Positions 35,293 to 43,432 of a stretch of 64,000 nucleotides of DNA are shown in pieces (positions within the stretch are counted from its first letter, which is position 1; every line of letters starts with the position of its first letter). The stretch lies in contig DYEA01000017.1 in the NCBI GenBank assembly GCA_020725885.1, positions 163,042 through 227,041 on the forward strand, given 5' to 3'. Under the pieces are notes generated by a model. That model saw nothing but the letters and a program-made list of their open reading frames with translations, made no database searches and was not told the origin of the DNA. Both the position numbers and the translations under genes were made by a program. Source of the DNA: Slackia sp. Lineage in GTDB: Bacteria > Actinomycetota > Coriobacteriia > Anaerosomatales > Anaerosomataceae.

Positions 35293-36732
35293 ATGAATCG
35301 GCGTCTCGTCATCGTGATCGTCGTCCTGCTGCTCGTCTTGCTCGGCTTGGGCGGGCTGTACGTCTTCCTCGCGGGCGGCAGGCCTGATACTGCCGGGGCC
35401 GAGAAGCCGAAGCCTGCCTCTGAGACCGGGCTCGTGCACGTACGGACGATCTACGTCGCAAACGGCCAGAACCTGTTCCGGCCGGTCGGGATAGGCGCCG
35501 ATGCACAAGGCAACTTCTTCGTGACCTTGAAAGATGCTCAGAAGGTCATCGAGTTCGACCGCAACGGCGACTTCGTCCGCATGTGGGGCGAGCGCGGCCT
35601 GCAGGCGGGGCAGCTTATGGCGCCGCTCGGGGTGGCCGTCGACCGGCTCGCGGGCCACGTGTACGTCACCGACCGGATGCGGCTGCGCCTGATCTGCTAC
35701 GACACCCAGGGGCGCTACCTGTGGGAAGTGCCGGTCTTGAACGCGCTGGCGCCCGTGGTCACCAAGGACGGCGTCGCGGTGCTCAGCTTCGGGCCGATCG
35801 CGCTGTTCGACAGCGAAGGCCAAGTCATAAAGGAAGTGGGCAGCCGGGGCTACGATCCTGGAATGGTCGACTATCCTCGCGCGGCGGCCGCATTGCCTGA
35901 CGGCTCCCTCGTGGTCGCCGACTCGAACAACTGCCGTGTGCAGCGTCTGAAGCTCGAAGGCGAGGCGACGGCCACCGCGATGTGGGTGCTTGGCACGCCG
36001 CCGCGGTTCCAGGACGATCCGGAGACGATGTTCGGGGTGCCGTCGGGCGTCGCGGTCGACGAGCTGGGGCGGGCGTTCGTGCTCGATGGATTCCGCCACA
36101 CGATAACGGTCGTCGACTCGGACAACGGCGAAGTCATCCACACGTTCAAGGAGCTCGAGGGGCAGGCCGACGGGCTCTTCCGGCTGCCTACGGGCATCGC
36201 ATACCTGGGCGATCGCACCTTCGCCATCACGGACACCTACAACGATCGCGTGCAGATCGTGCGGTTGCTGCTGCCCGAGGAGAACACCGTCATCGCACGG
36301 GCCCCGTGGGCGCGTTGGCTGCTGCTGCCGCTCTTGCTGCTGCCGATCCTGTGGGTGCTGCTGCGGAGGCGCGCGTATGCGACCGCGGAAGCCCTCGAAG
36401 CGGCTTCGGAGCGCGAGCAGCTTCGCCTGGTCGCAGGTGCCCTGAAGCGAGTCGGCGTCTTGCCCGAGGTCTACGATCGCTTCGCGGAAGCGGTCGAGCA
36501 CGACGTGCTGATCGGCGACTTCCTCGTCCGGCTCGATGCGGATGCTGAGCGTGAGGACCGCTTGGAGGCATTGCTCGAGGCGTCGAAGCCGCGCGTGCGT
36601 GCGTTCTCGACGATGGGGCGGCGGCTGGTGCTTGTCGCCGACGACGATCAGGCCCGGGCGATCCGCGAGAAGGGCGTGAGGCGCGTGCTGACGCTCGACG
36701 AGCTGGCGGAGCGCTACAAGATCGCCGAATAA
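35293..36732 (+). CDS. NHL-repeat beta-propeller protein with membrane spans at both ends (module 2)
   Basis: 479 residues. The N-terminal span (LVIVIVVLLLVLLGLGGLYV) leads to an NHL propeller (PVGIGADAQGNFFVTLKDAQ; PLGVAVDRLAGHVYVTDRMR; PDGSLVVADSNNCRV). Unlike the module 1 protein there is a second span (RWLLLPLLLLPILWVLLRR, about residues 339-357) and a C-terminal domain of about 115 residues predicted inside the cell. So it may pass information or force across the membrane. It starts 24 bases after the TPR gene and precedes the interrupted cytochrome gene. Confidence 0.85.
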   Translation: MNRRLVIVIVVLLLVLLGLGGLYVFLAGGRPDTAGAEKPKPASETGLVHVRTIYVANGQNLFRPVGIGADAQGNFFVTLKDAQKVIEFDRNGDFVRMWGERGLQAGQLMAPLGVAVDRLAGHVYVTDRMRLRLICYDTQGRYLWEVPVLNALAPVVTKDGVAVLSFGPIALFDSEGQVIKEVGSRGYDPGMVDYPRAAAALPDGSLVVADSNNCRVQRLKLEGEATATAMWVLGTPPRFQDDPETMFGVPSGVAVDELGRAFVLDGFRHTITVVDSDNGEVIHTFKELEGQADGLFRLPTGIAYLGDRTFAITDTYNDRVQIVRLLLPEENTVIARAPWARWLLLPLLLLPILWVLLRRRAYATAEALEAASEREQLRLVAGALKRVGVLPEVYDRFAEAVEHDVLIGDFLVRLDADAEREDRLEALLEASKPRVRAFSTMGRRLVLVADDDQARAIREKGVRRVLTLDELAERYKIAE

Positions 36733-36744
36733 CTTCCAGAACGC

Positions 36745-36870
36745 GCTGCGATAAGCTGCGTCTATCGCAGCATTAGTGAAATTGATAACGAAAACCCGTT
36801 GGCACGGGGGAGAAACCTAAGTAAGATGAATCGTGTTTGAGAACACGATAACGAGGCGTATGCTCTCGTT
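36745..36870 (+). other. Run of hairpins between the NHL gene and the 7-heme cytochrome gene
   Basis: Four consecutive perfect stems are visible: GCTGCGATA with TATCGCAGC (36745-36771), CCCGT with ACGGG (36795-36808), ATCGTGTT with AACACGAT (36830-36849) and AACGAG with CTCGTT (36850-36870). The first could be a weak terminator or attenuator; no T-run follows it. This 201-base gap (36733-36933) is noticeably AT-richer than its surroundings and holds no ORF. Confidence 0.5.
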
Positions 36871-36933
36871 CACATTCGGCGTTCACCGCAGATGCGGTTT
36901 CGCGCTCGTCGAGCGGAAGGAGGTGATAGAGAC

Positions 36934-38100
36934 ATGACGAGCTTCGTCAGCAAGAAAACAAACAAGGAGGGTGCAATGTCACGTCGCACGATCATCGTGT
37001 TCGCGGCAGCTGCCGCGCTCGTGCTTCTGGCAGCCGCGCCTGCCTTCGCCGAGGGGTACAACAACCCCACGCAGTACACCCGCGCGAACGGGTACTTCTC
37101 GGGTCCGCACGGCGGCTACACGACTACCACGAACAAGTGCCAGGACTGCCACTCGACGCACTATGCTTCTGGTAGCTTCATGCTGCTGCGCGCGAACAGC
37201 AGGGAGGCCGCGTGCGACTACTGCCACGGCGGCGGCGGCGGCTCGACCATCAACATCATGATGGACAACGAGTACAAGACCGTCACGGCCGGCTTCGACC
37301 TCAAGAACGGTGCCGCGGAAGCGACCACGACCATGGGCTTCGGCACCGGCCACACGCTCGGCTACAAGGGCAACGCCCCGGTCGACATCAGGCCGGCGTA
37401 CTCGGATCCCAAGGGCTTCAGCTGCTTCGACTGCCACAGCCCGCACGGCAACTCGGCCCGCATCATGACCACGATGGCCAACCCGGGCCGTGCCTTCGCG
37501 GCGCCGGGGCAGGCAGGCCGTCCGTCGAACCCGACGGCGGGCGTCTGGCCGATCAAGAACGAGCCCGGTGACGCCAACGACAACGGCGTGCTGGACGACA
37601 ACGAGTGGGGCGTGGATGCCACCTACGGCAACTTCGTGTGGGACCGCAACGCCGCCGTCGGCACGTTCCAGTTCACGTATCGGCCGATCTGGCCGACGGG
37701 GCGTTGGCTGCTCGTGAAGAACCCGCATTCCGACGTCGTGGAGATGCAGCCAGATACGGCCGTCACGACGACCTCAGGTGTGCTGGCGACCAACGGCCTG
37801 AACAAGTTCGCCATCAACTGGAACGAGCCTCTCGGTCCGGCTGATACGAACTACGGCGGCGGCCAGGACAACGACAACGACAACAACTTCCCGTTCGCCC
37901 CGAAGCAGACCGTCGATTCTGACGGCAACGGCCAGCTCGACGGCGGCTTCCTGGGCCTGTCGGAGTTCTGCACCGACTGCCACGACGGCGCTGCTGGCGC
38001 CTCGACGCAGAAGGCTGAGGTCTGGGTCCCGAACCCGAGCGACACGACGACTGGCACCTACGAGGTCGCGTACTCGCACGATGCGCAGCCGAGGCATTGA
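36934..38100 (+). CDS. Secreted multiheme cytochrome c, upstream part, ending at an in-frame TGA
   Basis: 388 codons from the ATG at 36934, which has an ideal AAGGAGGTGAT ribosome site; ATG 36976 in the same frame has its own AAGGAGG and gives a shorter signal peptide (MSRRTIIVFAAAAALVLLAA). Signal cleavage follows APAFA. Four CxxCH motifs (CQDCH, CDYCH, CFDCH, CTDCH) and EF-hand-like Asp-rich loops (DANDNGVLDDNE; DSDGNGQLDG) are present. The reading frame stops at TGA (38098-38100) but continues in the same frame to 38784 with three more heme motifs, so this is probably one 616-residue protein. It is the third gene of module 2. Confidence 0.85.
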   Translation: MTSFVSKKTNKEGAMSRRTIIVFAAAAALVLLAAAPAFAEGYNNPTQYTRANGYFSGPHGGYTTTTNKCQDCHSTHYASGSFMLLRANSREAACDYCHGGGGGSTINIMMDNEYKTVTAGFDLKNGAAEATTTMGFGTGHTLGYKGNAPVDIRPAYSDPKGFSCFDCHSPHGNSARIMTTMANPGRAFAAPGQAGRPSNPTAGVWPIKNEPGDANDNGVLDDNEWGVDATYGNFVWDRNAAVGTFQFTYRPIWPTGRWLLVKNPHSDVVEMQPDTAVTTTSGVLATNGLNKFAINWNEPLGPADTNYGGGQDNDNDNNFPFAPKQTVDSDGNGQLDGGFLGLSEFCTDCHDGAAGASTQKAEVWVPNPSDTTTGTYEVAYSHDAQPRH

Positions 38101-38130
38101 GCGCGTCAGATGGCTATCGGTACCGATAGC
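38098..38130 (+). promoter_or_regulatory. In-frame TGA with an adjacent SECIS-like hairpin
   Basis: The TGA at 38098-38100 is followed after 12 bases by the perfect palindrome GCTATCGGTACCGATAGC (38113-38130): a seven-base-pair stem with loop GUAC. The loop begins with G and lies 19 bases after the TGA, which fits the published rules for bacterial SECIS elements (loop 16-37 bases downstream, G in its first two positions). This could direct selenocysteine insertion; alternatively the TGA is a nonsense mutation or a base error. Confidence 0.4.
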
Positions 38131-38784
38131 GACGGAACCGACGACAACGACGGTCCTCACTGCCGGAACTGCCACGTCGGCGCGAGCAACTGCGACGTGT
38201 GCCACTCGGACGACTCGGCGACCAACTTCTCGGCCGCGTACACCGCCACCATCACGGCGTCCGTGAGCGGCAAGACCAACTACTCGTCGCAGGCGTTCCT
38301 GCGCCAGAGCGCGGTGGCATCCACGGCCGTGGGTGCGAAGTGCCTCGACGGCGGCTTCAGCTTCCCGCACCGCACGCTCGGTGCGAACATGCTGAAGGAC
38401 GAGCTGTACGGCGTCGACTTCGATGGCTCGCCGCGTCCGTTCGGCTCGACGAGGACGGCAGCCGCGTCGCTCACCGCGACGCAGGGCACCGGTACCTTCT
38501 CGATCGACACCGGCGAGTGGGTGTACTGGACGGGCGAGACCCGCAACGCGACGTCGATCATCCCGTCCGTGCGCAACGACTCAGGCGTGCTGCTCGGTGC
38601 GGCGGTCGAGAACCTCGACAGCGTGTGCATCGACTGCCACGGCGACGCGACGTACTGGAATGGCGACAACCCGGCGTACAGCAAGACATTCTCGCCCAGC
38701 GGTTCGTACGGCGTGTACGGCTCGACGCAGTACAACGGTACCAGCCTCACGGCTTGGGAGCTGCTGCTGAAGGGTCTGCCGTAA
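38110..38784 (+). CDS. Downstream part of the interrupted multiheme cytochrome c
   Basis: It lies in the same frame as the ORF ending at 38100; only codons for Ala-Arg-Gln separate its ATG from the TGA. It has no ribosome site and no signal peptide, yet carries three CxxCH motifs (CRNCH, CDVCH, CIDCH), which could be matured only if exported. It is therefore read here as the continuation of the upstream part rather than a separate gene. The C-terminal 150 residues are Ser/Thr/Gly-rich and beta-like, without hemes except CIDCH. A hairpin that may act as terminator overlaps the stop. Confidence 0.75.
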   Translation: MAIGTDSDGTDDNDGPHCRNCHVGASNCDVCHSDDSATNFSAAYTATITASVSGKTNYSSQAFLRQSAVASTAVGAKCLDGGFSFPHRTLGANMLKDELYGVDFDGSPRPFGSTRTAAASLTATQGTGTFSIDTGEWVYWTGETRNATSIIPSVRNDSGVLLGAAVENLDSVCIDCHGDATYWNGDNPAYSKTFSPSGSYGVYGSTQYNGTSLTAWELLLKGLP

Positions 38785-38851
38785 GCGTCGCATGACGCTT
38801 CGGGCTTGACGAAAGCCCCCTCCGGCGGGGGCCCGCGAGACGCGGGCCCCC
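38783..38851 (+). terminator. Hairpin cluster ending the cytochrome region
   Basis: AAGCGTC-GCAT-GACGCTT (38783-38800) is followed by GGGGGCCCGCG-AGA-CGCGGGCCCCC (38827-38851), an 11-base-pair stem. Part of the second stem can alternatively pair with GCCCCC at 38815-38820. The strong stem probably terminates the module 2 transcript. Confidence 0.65.
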
Positions 38852-38931
38852 GCTCGTATCTGCAGCGGCGGCGCCGCTGACAAAGCCTGCGTCGACGCAG
38901 GGAATGGCCGCGGCCCGTCGAACCCCCCGTG

Positions 38932-38940
38932 TGGTATCAT
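38932..38940 (+). promoter_or_regulatory. Extended -10 promoter element before the radical SAM gene
   Basis: TGGTATCAT has the TGn extended -10 form and lies 55 bases before the GTG at 38995. No clear -35 box was seen. Confidence 0.45.
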
Positions 38941-38994
38941 CGCACGGTCCTGGGGGCCGCACCGGCGCTTGCGGCCGTAGCGAGAAGGAGCGCT

Positions 38995-40770
38995 GTGCCA
39001 CACACCGACCTCGTGCTGCTGCACGCCCCGAGCGTCTACGACTTCCGCGAGCGGTCCATCATGTTCGGGCCGGTGTCAGACCTCGTGCCGTCGACGCCGA
39101 TCTTCGAGATGTACCCGATCGGCTTCACGACGCTCGCGGAGTACATGGAGCGGCGCGGGCTTCACGTCCGCATCGTCAACCTCGCGATGCACATGCTCGC
39201 CAAGCCGCGCTTCGACGTCGAGGCGGCGATCCGCTCGATGCGGCCCGTGGCGTTCGGCATCGACCTGCACTGGCTGCCGCACGCGCACGGCGCCATAGAG
39301 ATCGCGCGCATCTGCAAGCGCCTCCACCCAGACGTTCCCGTCGTGATGGGCGGCCTGTCGGCTTCCTACTTCCACGAGGAGCTCGTCCGCTACGACTGCG
39401 TGGACTACGTCGTCCGCGGCGACTCGACGGAAGAGCCCTTCACACAGCTCATATACGCGCTCCGACGCGGCGGGAGCGTGGCCGGCATCCCGAACCTCAC
39501 ATACAAGACGCGCGACGGCTCCGTCGTCGTCAACGAGCTCGCGTGGGTCCCCGACGCCTTCGACCACGTGAAGCTCGACTACAGCTTCAGCATGCGGTCG
39601 GTCATCCGCGACCGCGACTTCACGAGCGCTCTGCCGTTCCGGGGGTGGCTCGGGTATCCGGTGACGGCCTCTCTCGTCTGCCGCGGTTGCACGAAGCAGT
39701 GCCCCACCTGCGGCGGCTCGGCGTACGCGTTCGCGCGGCACTTCGGCCGCACGAAGCCGGCGTTCCGCGACCCGGAGCGGCTCGTGGCGGACATCAAGCA
39801 CGTCGCGAAGCACATCCCGGGGCCCGTGTTCGTCCTCAACGACTTCCAGCAGGCCGGCCCGGACTACGTCGAGGCGTTCATCAAGGGCCTTCGCCGCATC
39901 GACTTCAAGAACCCCATCGGCTTCGAGTTCTTCACGCCGCCGACTGAGGAGTTCTGCGCGTTCCTTGGCGAGAACCTCAACGACTGGTCGATGGAGGTGT
40001 CGTGCGAGAGCCACGACGACGCGGTGCGCGCCGCGTTCGGCAAGCACTACACCTTCGAGGAGGTAGCGCAGTCGATCAAGCACGCGTTCAAGCACGGCTG
40101 CTCGCGCTTCGATCTGTACTTCATGACCGGCATCCCGACGCAGACCGCGCAGTCCGTGCTCGACACAGTGCCCGCGGTCCGCGAGCTCTATGCGAGCGTC
40201 GGCAACGACCCGCGGCTGCTCGCCTTCATCTCGCCGATGGCGCCGTTCCTGGATCCGGGCTCGATGGTGTTCGACAACCCGGAGGCGTACGGCTACCGGC
40301 TCCGCGCGCGCACGCTGGAAGAGCACCGGCAGCTGCTGCTCCAGCCCTCGTGGAAACACATACTCAACTACGAGCCTGACGGAATGAGGCGCGACGAGCT
40401 CGTGGAGTCCACCTACGAGGCGGCGCTCGGGTTCAACCGGATCAAGGGCGAGGTCGGGATCCTGGACGAGGCCACGGCGGTCGCCACGGAGATGCGCATC
40501 CAAGAGGCCCGTGCAGCGATGCGACGCATCGACGAGATCGTCGAGACCTCAGACGGCGAGACGCGCGAGCGTCGTCTGGCGGCGCTGAAGCACGAGATCG
40601 ACCAGCTCAACGAGAACACCGTGTGCGTGAAGTCCGAGCTCCAGTGGCCACGCAGCGTGCGGCCGACGCACGTGATCGCGAACGTCCACCTGTGGCTCAA
40701 GGTCAACGCGGAACTGCTGTTCCCGGCGATCCGCCGCTGGCGCCTCGCCCGCGAGGAGGGGGCTGCGTGA
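38995..40770 (+). CDS. B12-binding-domain radical SAM protein
   Basis: 591 residues from a GTG with AGAAGGAG upstream. The N-terminal about 170 residues form a B12-binding-like Rossmann domain (PVVMGGLSASYFHEELVRYD; DYVVRGDSTEEPF). The radical SAM cluster motif is CTKQCPTC (CxxxCxxC) near residue 237. The rest is a TIM-barrel and a helical C-terminus of about 120 residues. Such enzymes do methylations, rearrangements or hopanoid/lipid steps; the reaction here cannot be told. It overlaps the menaquinone methyltransferase gene by GTGA, so a link to quinone or lipid metabolism is possible. Confidence 0.83.
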   Translation: MPHTDLVLLHAPSVYDFRERSIMFGPVSDLVPSTPIFEMYPIGFTTLAEYMERRGLHVRIVNLAMHMLAKPRFDVEAAIRSMRPVAFGIDLHWLPHAHGAIEIARICKRLHPDVPVVMGGLSASYFHEELVRYDCVDYVVRGDSTEEPFTQLIYALRRGGSVAGIPNLTYKTRDGSVVVNELAWVPDAFDHVKLDYSFSMRSVIRDRDFTSALPFRGWLGYPVTASLVCRGCTKQCPTCGGSAYAFARHFGRTKPAFRDPERLVADIKHVAKHIPGPVFVLNDFQQAGPDYVEAFIKGLRRIDFKNPIGFEFFTPPTEEFCAFLGENLNDWSMEVSCESHDDAVRAAFGKHYTFEEVAQSIKHAFKHGCSRFDLYFMTGIPTQTAQSVLDTVPAVRELYASVGNDPRLLAFISPMAPFLDPGSMVFDNPEAYGYRLRARTLEEHRQLLLQPSWKHILNYEPDGMRRDELVESTYEAALGFNRIKGEVGILDEATAVATEMRIQEARAAMRRIDEIVETSDGETRERRLAALKHEIDQLNENTVCVKSELQWPRSVRPTHVIANVHLWLKVNAELLFPAIRRWRLAREEGAA

Positions 40771-41492
40771 GCCTGGCGCCTGACGGCTCGACCGGCACGC
40801 CGACCACGGAGCGGGTGAAGGGCATCTTCTCGCGGCTCGCCCCGCGGTACGACGCGTTCAACCTCGTCTCCAGCTTCGGGCTCGACCGCTGGTGGCGCCG
40901 CGTCGCGGTGCACATGGCGCGCCTGACGCCCGACTCAGAGGTCCTCGACCTGGCGTGCGGCACGGGCGATCTTGCGCTGGCGCTGGCCAGAATAGGCCAC
41001 CCCAAGTCCGTGCTGGCCACCGACTTCGTCGAGGAGATGCTCGAGGTCGCCAAGCGGAAGGCTTCGCGCTACAACGGCCCGACCGCCATGTCGTTCGCGC
41101 ACGCGGACGCGCAGGCGCTGCCGTTCCCGGACGCGTCGTTCGACGTCGTGACGATCGCCTTCGGCGTCCGCAACCTGCCTGATCGCGCAGCCAACTTCCG
41201 CGAGGTCCGGCGCGTGCTCAGGCCGGGTGGGCGCTACGTGATCCTCGAGTTCAGCCGCCCGCCGTTCGCGCCGTTCCGGGCGGTCTACCACGCGTACCTT
41301 CGGTGGGCGATACCGGCCATCGGGGCGCTCGTCGCGGGCGACCGCGCGTCCTTCGAGTACCTTAACGCGTCGATCCGGTCGTTCCCGCGGCAGGAAGATC
41401 TCGCCCGCGAGCTCGAGGCCGCGGGGTTCTCCCGGGTGTCGTGGCGGAACCTTTCGGGCGGGATCGTCGCGATCCACGTTGCCGAAGCGTAG
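40767..41492 (+). CDS. menG: Demethylmenaquinone methyltransferase (UbiE/MenG)
   Basis: 241 residues from the GTG overlapping the radical SAM stop. Family features are in order: KGIFSRLAPRYDAFNLVSSF, motif I VLDLACGTGDLAL, DAQALPFPDASFDVVTIAFG and RNLPDRAANFREVRRVLRPG. It carries out the last, SAM-dependent step of menaquinone synthesis. Menaquinone would be the electron donor to the membrane cytochromes encoded upstream. Confidence 0.92.
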   Translation: MSLAPDGSTGTPTTERVKGIFSRLAPRYDAFNLVSSFGLDRWWRRVAVHMARLTPDSEVLDLACGTGDLALALARIGHPKSVLATDFVEEMLEVAKRKASRYNGPTAMSFAHADAQALPFPDASFDVVTIAFGVRNLPDRAANFREVRRVLRPGGRYVILEFSRPPFAPFRAVYHAYLRWAIPAIGALVAGDRASFEYLNASIRSFPRQEDLARELEAAGFSRVSWRNLSGGIVAIHVAEA

Positions 41493-41591
41493 AGCCGTTC
41501 GCGCGGAGCGCCTCGGACTGCTCCGCCCCGCGGGGCCGGCGGCTCGGCGTGCTAGGATAATCCGAGCACGAGCAGCCACCGGAGGTCTTCG

Positions 41592-42950
41592 ATGCTTCTG
41601 CAATCCCGTTACGTCCTGCCAGTGAGCGGTCCCGTGATCGAGGATGGGGCGGTTCTCGTGCGGGACGGCGAGATCGTCGACGTCGGTCCGCGCGCGGAGC
41701 TTGTCCAGCGATATCCGGACGAAGCCGTGCGCGACTTCGGGCAGGCCGCGCTGATGCCCGGCTTCGTCGACCTGCACACGCACCTCGAGTACGCGGTGTT
41801 CCGCGGGATGGTGGACGACGCGCCGTACTCGCAGTGGAAGCTGCAGGTGATGCAGAAGGAGTCCCTGCTCGACGAAGAGGACTGGGCGGTCTCCGCGGAC
41901 CTCGGCGCCACCGAGGCGGTCCGGTCGGGCATCACCACCATCGCCGACATCACCGACACGGGCGTCTCGCTGCGCTCGGCTTCGGCGGTCGGGCTGCGCG
42001 GAGTCGTGTACCGCGAGGTCTCGACGATGGACCGCTCGCAGGTCGACGCGGTCATAGCGGCGGCTCTCGACGACGTCGAGCGGTGGCAGGCGGCCGCCTC
42101 CGGCCGCCTCGCGGTCGGTCTCGCGCCGCACTCGCCGTACTCGTGCCATCCGAAGCTGTTCGAGGCCGTCGCCGAGGCTGCCCGCGAGCGAGCGCTTCCC
42201 GTGGCGATGCACCTGGCTGGCTCGAAGGACGAGCACGACTTCGTGAAGTACGGTTCGTCGCTGCTGGGCCAGGACTACCGCGAAGCGTCTGGGTGGTCGT
42301 CGATCGGATGGCTTCCGACGGGCGTGAGCCCGGTGCGGTACGTGTACCAGTGGGGCATCCTCGAGGTGCCGAGGATGCTCGCGGTGCACTGCGTGCACTT
42401 GGACGACGGGGACGTGGAGATCCTCGCGAAGACCGGCGTCTCGGTCGCGTACTGCCCGCGGTGCAACCTCAAGCTCGGGATGGGCATAGCGCCGTTGCAG
42501 GAGCTCGTGGAGGCTGGGGTGCTGGTGGGCATCGGCACTGACTCGCCGGCGTCGAACAGCACCATGGACTTCTTCGACGAGATGCGCATCGGGTTGCTCG
42601 TCCAGCGGGGGCTGGCCGGCGAGGCGAAGTTCTACCCTGCGGAGCGGTTCGTCCGCATGGCGACGCTGGACGGCGCGCGGGCTCTCGGCATCGACCGCCT
42701 GGTCGGCAGCCTCGAGCCGGGCAAGCGCGCGGACATCGTGGCTGTGGACTTGTCGCGAAGCCACCAGGTTCCGACGCGCGACCCGTACGGCGCGGTCGTG
42801 CACACGGCCAACCAGGACGACGTGCTGATGACGATGATCGACGGACAGGTCGTGTTCGACCGCTCGTCCGTCGAGACGGAGGCGTTCGCGGACCTGGCAG
42901 CCCGGGCGGAGCGCGTGCAGGCGAAGCTCCGGAGCTCGAACGAGCGGTGA
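41592..42950 (+). CDS. Amidohydrolase, deaminase type (aminodeoxyfutalosine/adenosine-derivative deaminase-like)
   Basis: 452 residues with the metal site of the TrzN/MtaD/SsnA amidohydrolases: HTHLEY (HxH), a His in AMHLAG, one in AVHCVHLDD and GTDSPASN (Asp). These enzymes deaminate adenine-containing compounds. Placed right after a menaquinone methyltransferase, a role as aminodeoxyfutalosine deaminase in the futalosine pathway is attractive, but S-adenosylhomocysteine or methylthioadenosine deamination is equally compatible. TAGGAT at 41553 is a plausible -10 box and CCGGAGG a ribosome site. Confidence 0.83.
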   Translation: MLLQSRYVLPVSGPVIEDGAVLVRDGEIVDVGPRAELVQRYPDEAVRDFGQAALMPGFVDLHTHLEYAVFRGMVDDAPYSQWKLQVMQKESLLDEEDWAVSADLGATEAVRSGITTIADITDTGVSLRSASAVGLRGVVYREVSTMDRSQVDAVIAAALDDVERWQAAASGRLAVGLAPHSPYSCHPKLFEAVAEAARERALPVAMHLAGSKDEHDFVKYGSSLLGQDYREASGWSSIGWLPTGVSPVRYVYQWGILEVPRMLAVHCVHLDDGDVEILAKTGVSVAYCPRCNLKLGMGIAPLQELVEAGVLVGIGTDSPASNSTMDFFDEMRIGLLVQRGLAGEAKFYPAERFVRMATLDGARALGIDRLVGSLEPGKRADIVAVDLSRSHQVPTRDPYGAVVHTANQDDVLMTMIDGQVVFDRSSVETEAFADLAARAERVQAKLRSSNER

Positions 42951-43432
42951 GAGAGCGCGGGACAGTCGTCGCAGTGCGCGGCAGTCGCGTGGACGTCGCC
43001 TTGGGTCGCACCGAGGCGTGCGCGGGGTGCAAGGTCTGCTCGTCGATGAGCTCGGCCGGCGGCGAGATGCTGCTCCACGACGTGGTCGACCCGCTCGGCG
43101 CGTCCGTGGGTGACGAGGTAGAGATCGAGATCCCCGAACGGCTGCGCATCCAGGCCGCGCTCGCCATCTACGTCGCGCCGCTCGTCGCGCTGTTCGGCGG
43201 ATACTTGGCGGGATTCTTGCTTGCGTCTCGTGGTGACGGAAGCCCTGACACCGCAGGAGCCCTCGTCGGCATCTCGTGTGCCACGATCACGCTCGCAGCG
43301 GTCTTCTTCCGGGAGCGGCAGCTGACCCGGAGGGAGGGGTTCGCGCCCGTCGTGCGTGCTATAATCGCGCACGTTCGCACGAGCCCCGGCGACCGTCACG
43401 ACGAAGGCGCCGCTGACAGGAGGTACGAGTGA
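42947..43432 (+). CDS. RseC/MucC-family membrane protein
   Basis: 161 residues from a GTG overlapping the amidohydrolase stop. The N-terminal cysteine motif EACAGCKVCSSM and then two membrane spans (ALAIYVAPLVALFGGYLAGF; GALVGISCATITLAAVFFR) match the RseC family (SoxR-reducing / redox-linked regulators, often near Rnf genes). It probably has a redox-related membrane role. It overlaps the next gene by GTGA. Confidence 0.82.
   Translation: MRERGTVVAVRGSRVDVALGRTEACAGCKVCSSMSSAGGEMLLHDVVDPLGASVGDEVEIEIPERLRIQAALAIYVAPLVALFGGYLAGFLLASRGDGSPDTAGALVGISCATITLAAVFFRERQLTRREGFAPVVRAIIAHVRTSPGDRHDEGAADRRYE
43357..43365 (+). promoter_or_regulatory. Extended -10 promoter inside the rseC-like gene
   Basis: TGCTATAAT is a perfect extended -10 element 64 bases before the GTG at 43429. 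It could give the next gene its own transcript. Confidence 0.5.

Noticed and set aside
36774..36792. TAGTGAAATTGATAACGAA as a Rex operator before the interrupted cytochrome
   Set aside because: Only one half resembles the TTGTGAA half-site; the second half does not fit TTCACAA.
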